Position numbers and translations under genes: made by a program. Shown here one piece after another: positions 5,091-5,094 of a stretch of 5,094 nt of DNA (the stretch's first letter is position 1; each line of letters starts with the position of its first letter). The stretch is from the NCBI GenBank assembly GCA_043806395.1, contig JAZDHC010000040.1, forward strand, positions 1-5,094, written 5' to 3'. The notes under the pieces were generated by a model. That model did not search any database. It worked only from the letters and a program-made list of their open reading frames with translations, and was not told the origin of the DNA. This DNA comes from CG2-30-40-21 sp043806395 (GTDB lineage Bacteria; UBA9089; CG2-30-40-21).

Positions 5091-5094
5091 TTGA

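Noticed and set aside
5083..5094. ATG overlapping the rel stop codon as the start of the next gene
   Set aside because: The frame reads ATG AGG AGT TGA and stops after three codons; the AGGAG there is better read as a ribosome binding site for a later start.

Overview
This is a bacterial chromosomal window with three complete genes on the + strand that form one apparent operon: secD, secF and a bifunctional (p)ppGpp synthetase/hydrolase of the RelA/SpoT (Rel) family. The DNA is moderately AT-rich (by eye about 40% G+C). Gene order resembles the secDF–rel neighbourhood of Bacillus-type genomes (secDF–recJ–apt–rel–dtd), but recJ and apt are absent here. Separate secD and secF genes, a single bifunctional Rel and intergenic gaps packed with short repeats suggest a Gram-negative-type environmental or uncultivated lineage. 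I cannot name the phylum from the sequence; any assignment (for example to an Omnitrophota- or Desantisbacteria-like group) would be a guess.

Layout: positions 1-347 are non-coding. They hold an octamer-based inverted repeat (about 20-101), a near-perfect sigma-70 promoter with an extended -10 (203-231), and a 5' leader with a direct repeat plus a perfect 22-bp hairpin (243-313). A strong Shine-Dalgarno sequence follows (332-338). secD runs 348-1964. The 147-nt secD-secF gap contains a second long hairpin (1983-2076) built on the same octamer plan as the first. secF runs 2112-3107. Its last codons and the 11-nt gap to rel consist of three GGTAATCG repeats. rel runs 3119-5086, and an AGGAG at 5086-5090 suggests another gene just beyond the window.

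Function: SecD and SecF form the membrane complex that uses the proton gradient to pull secretory proteins out of the SecYEG channel on the outer face of the membrane. Rel makes and degrades (p)ppGpp, coupling growth to amino-acid supply. Shared transcription is the visible link; a functional link is not shown.

The most unusual feature is in SecD. Between its first membrane helix and the conserved GLDLRGG motif lies an insert of seven gap-free 14-residue repeats (residues 33-130), predicted to be periplasmic. The second is in Rel: the helical region between the TGS and zinc-finger domains is about 65-70 residues shorter than I recall for Bacillus-type Rel, and a proline-rich linker takes its place. 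The third is that every non-coding gap is occupied by short repeats.
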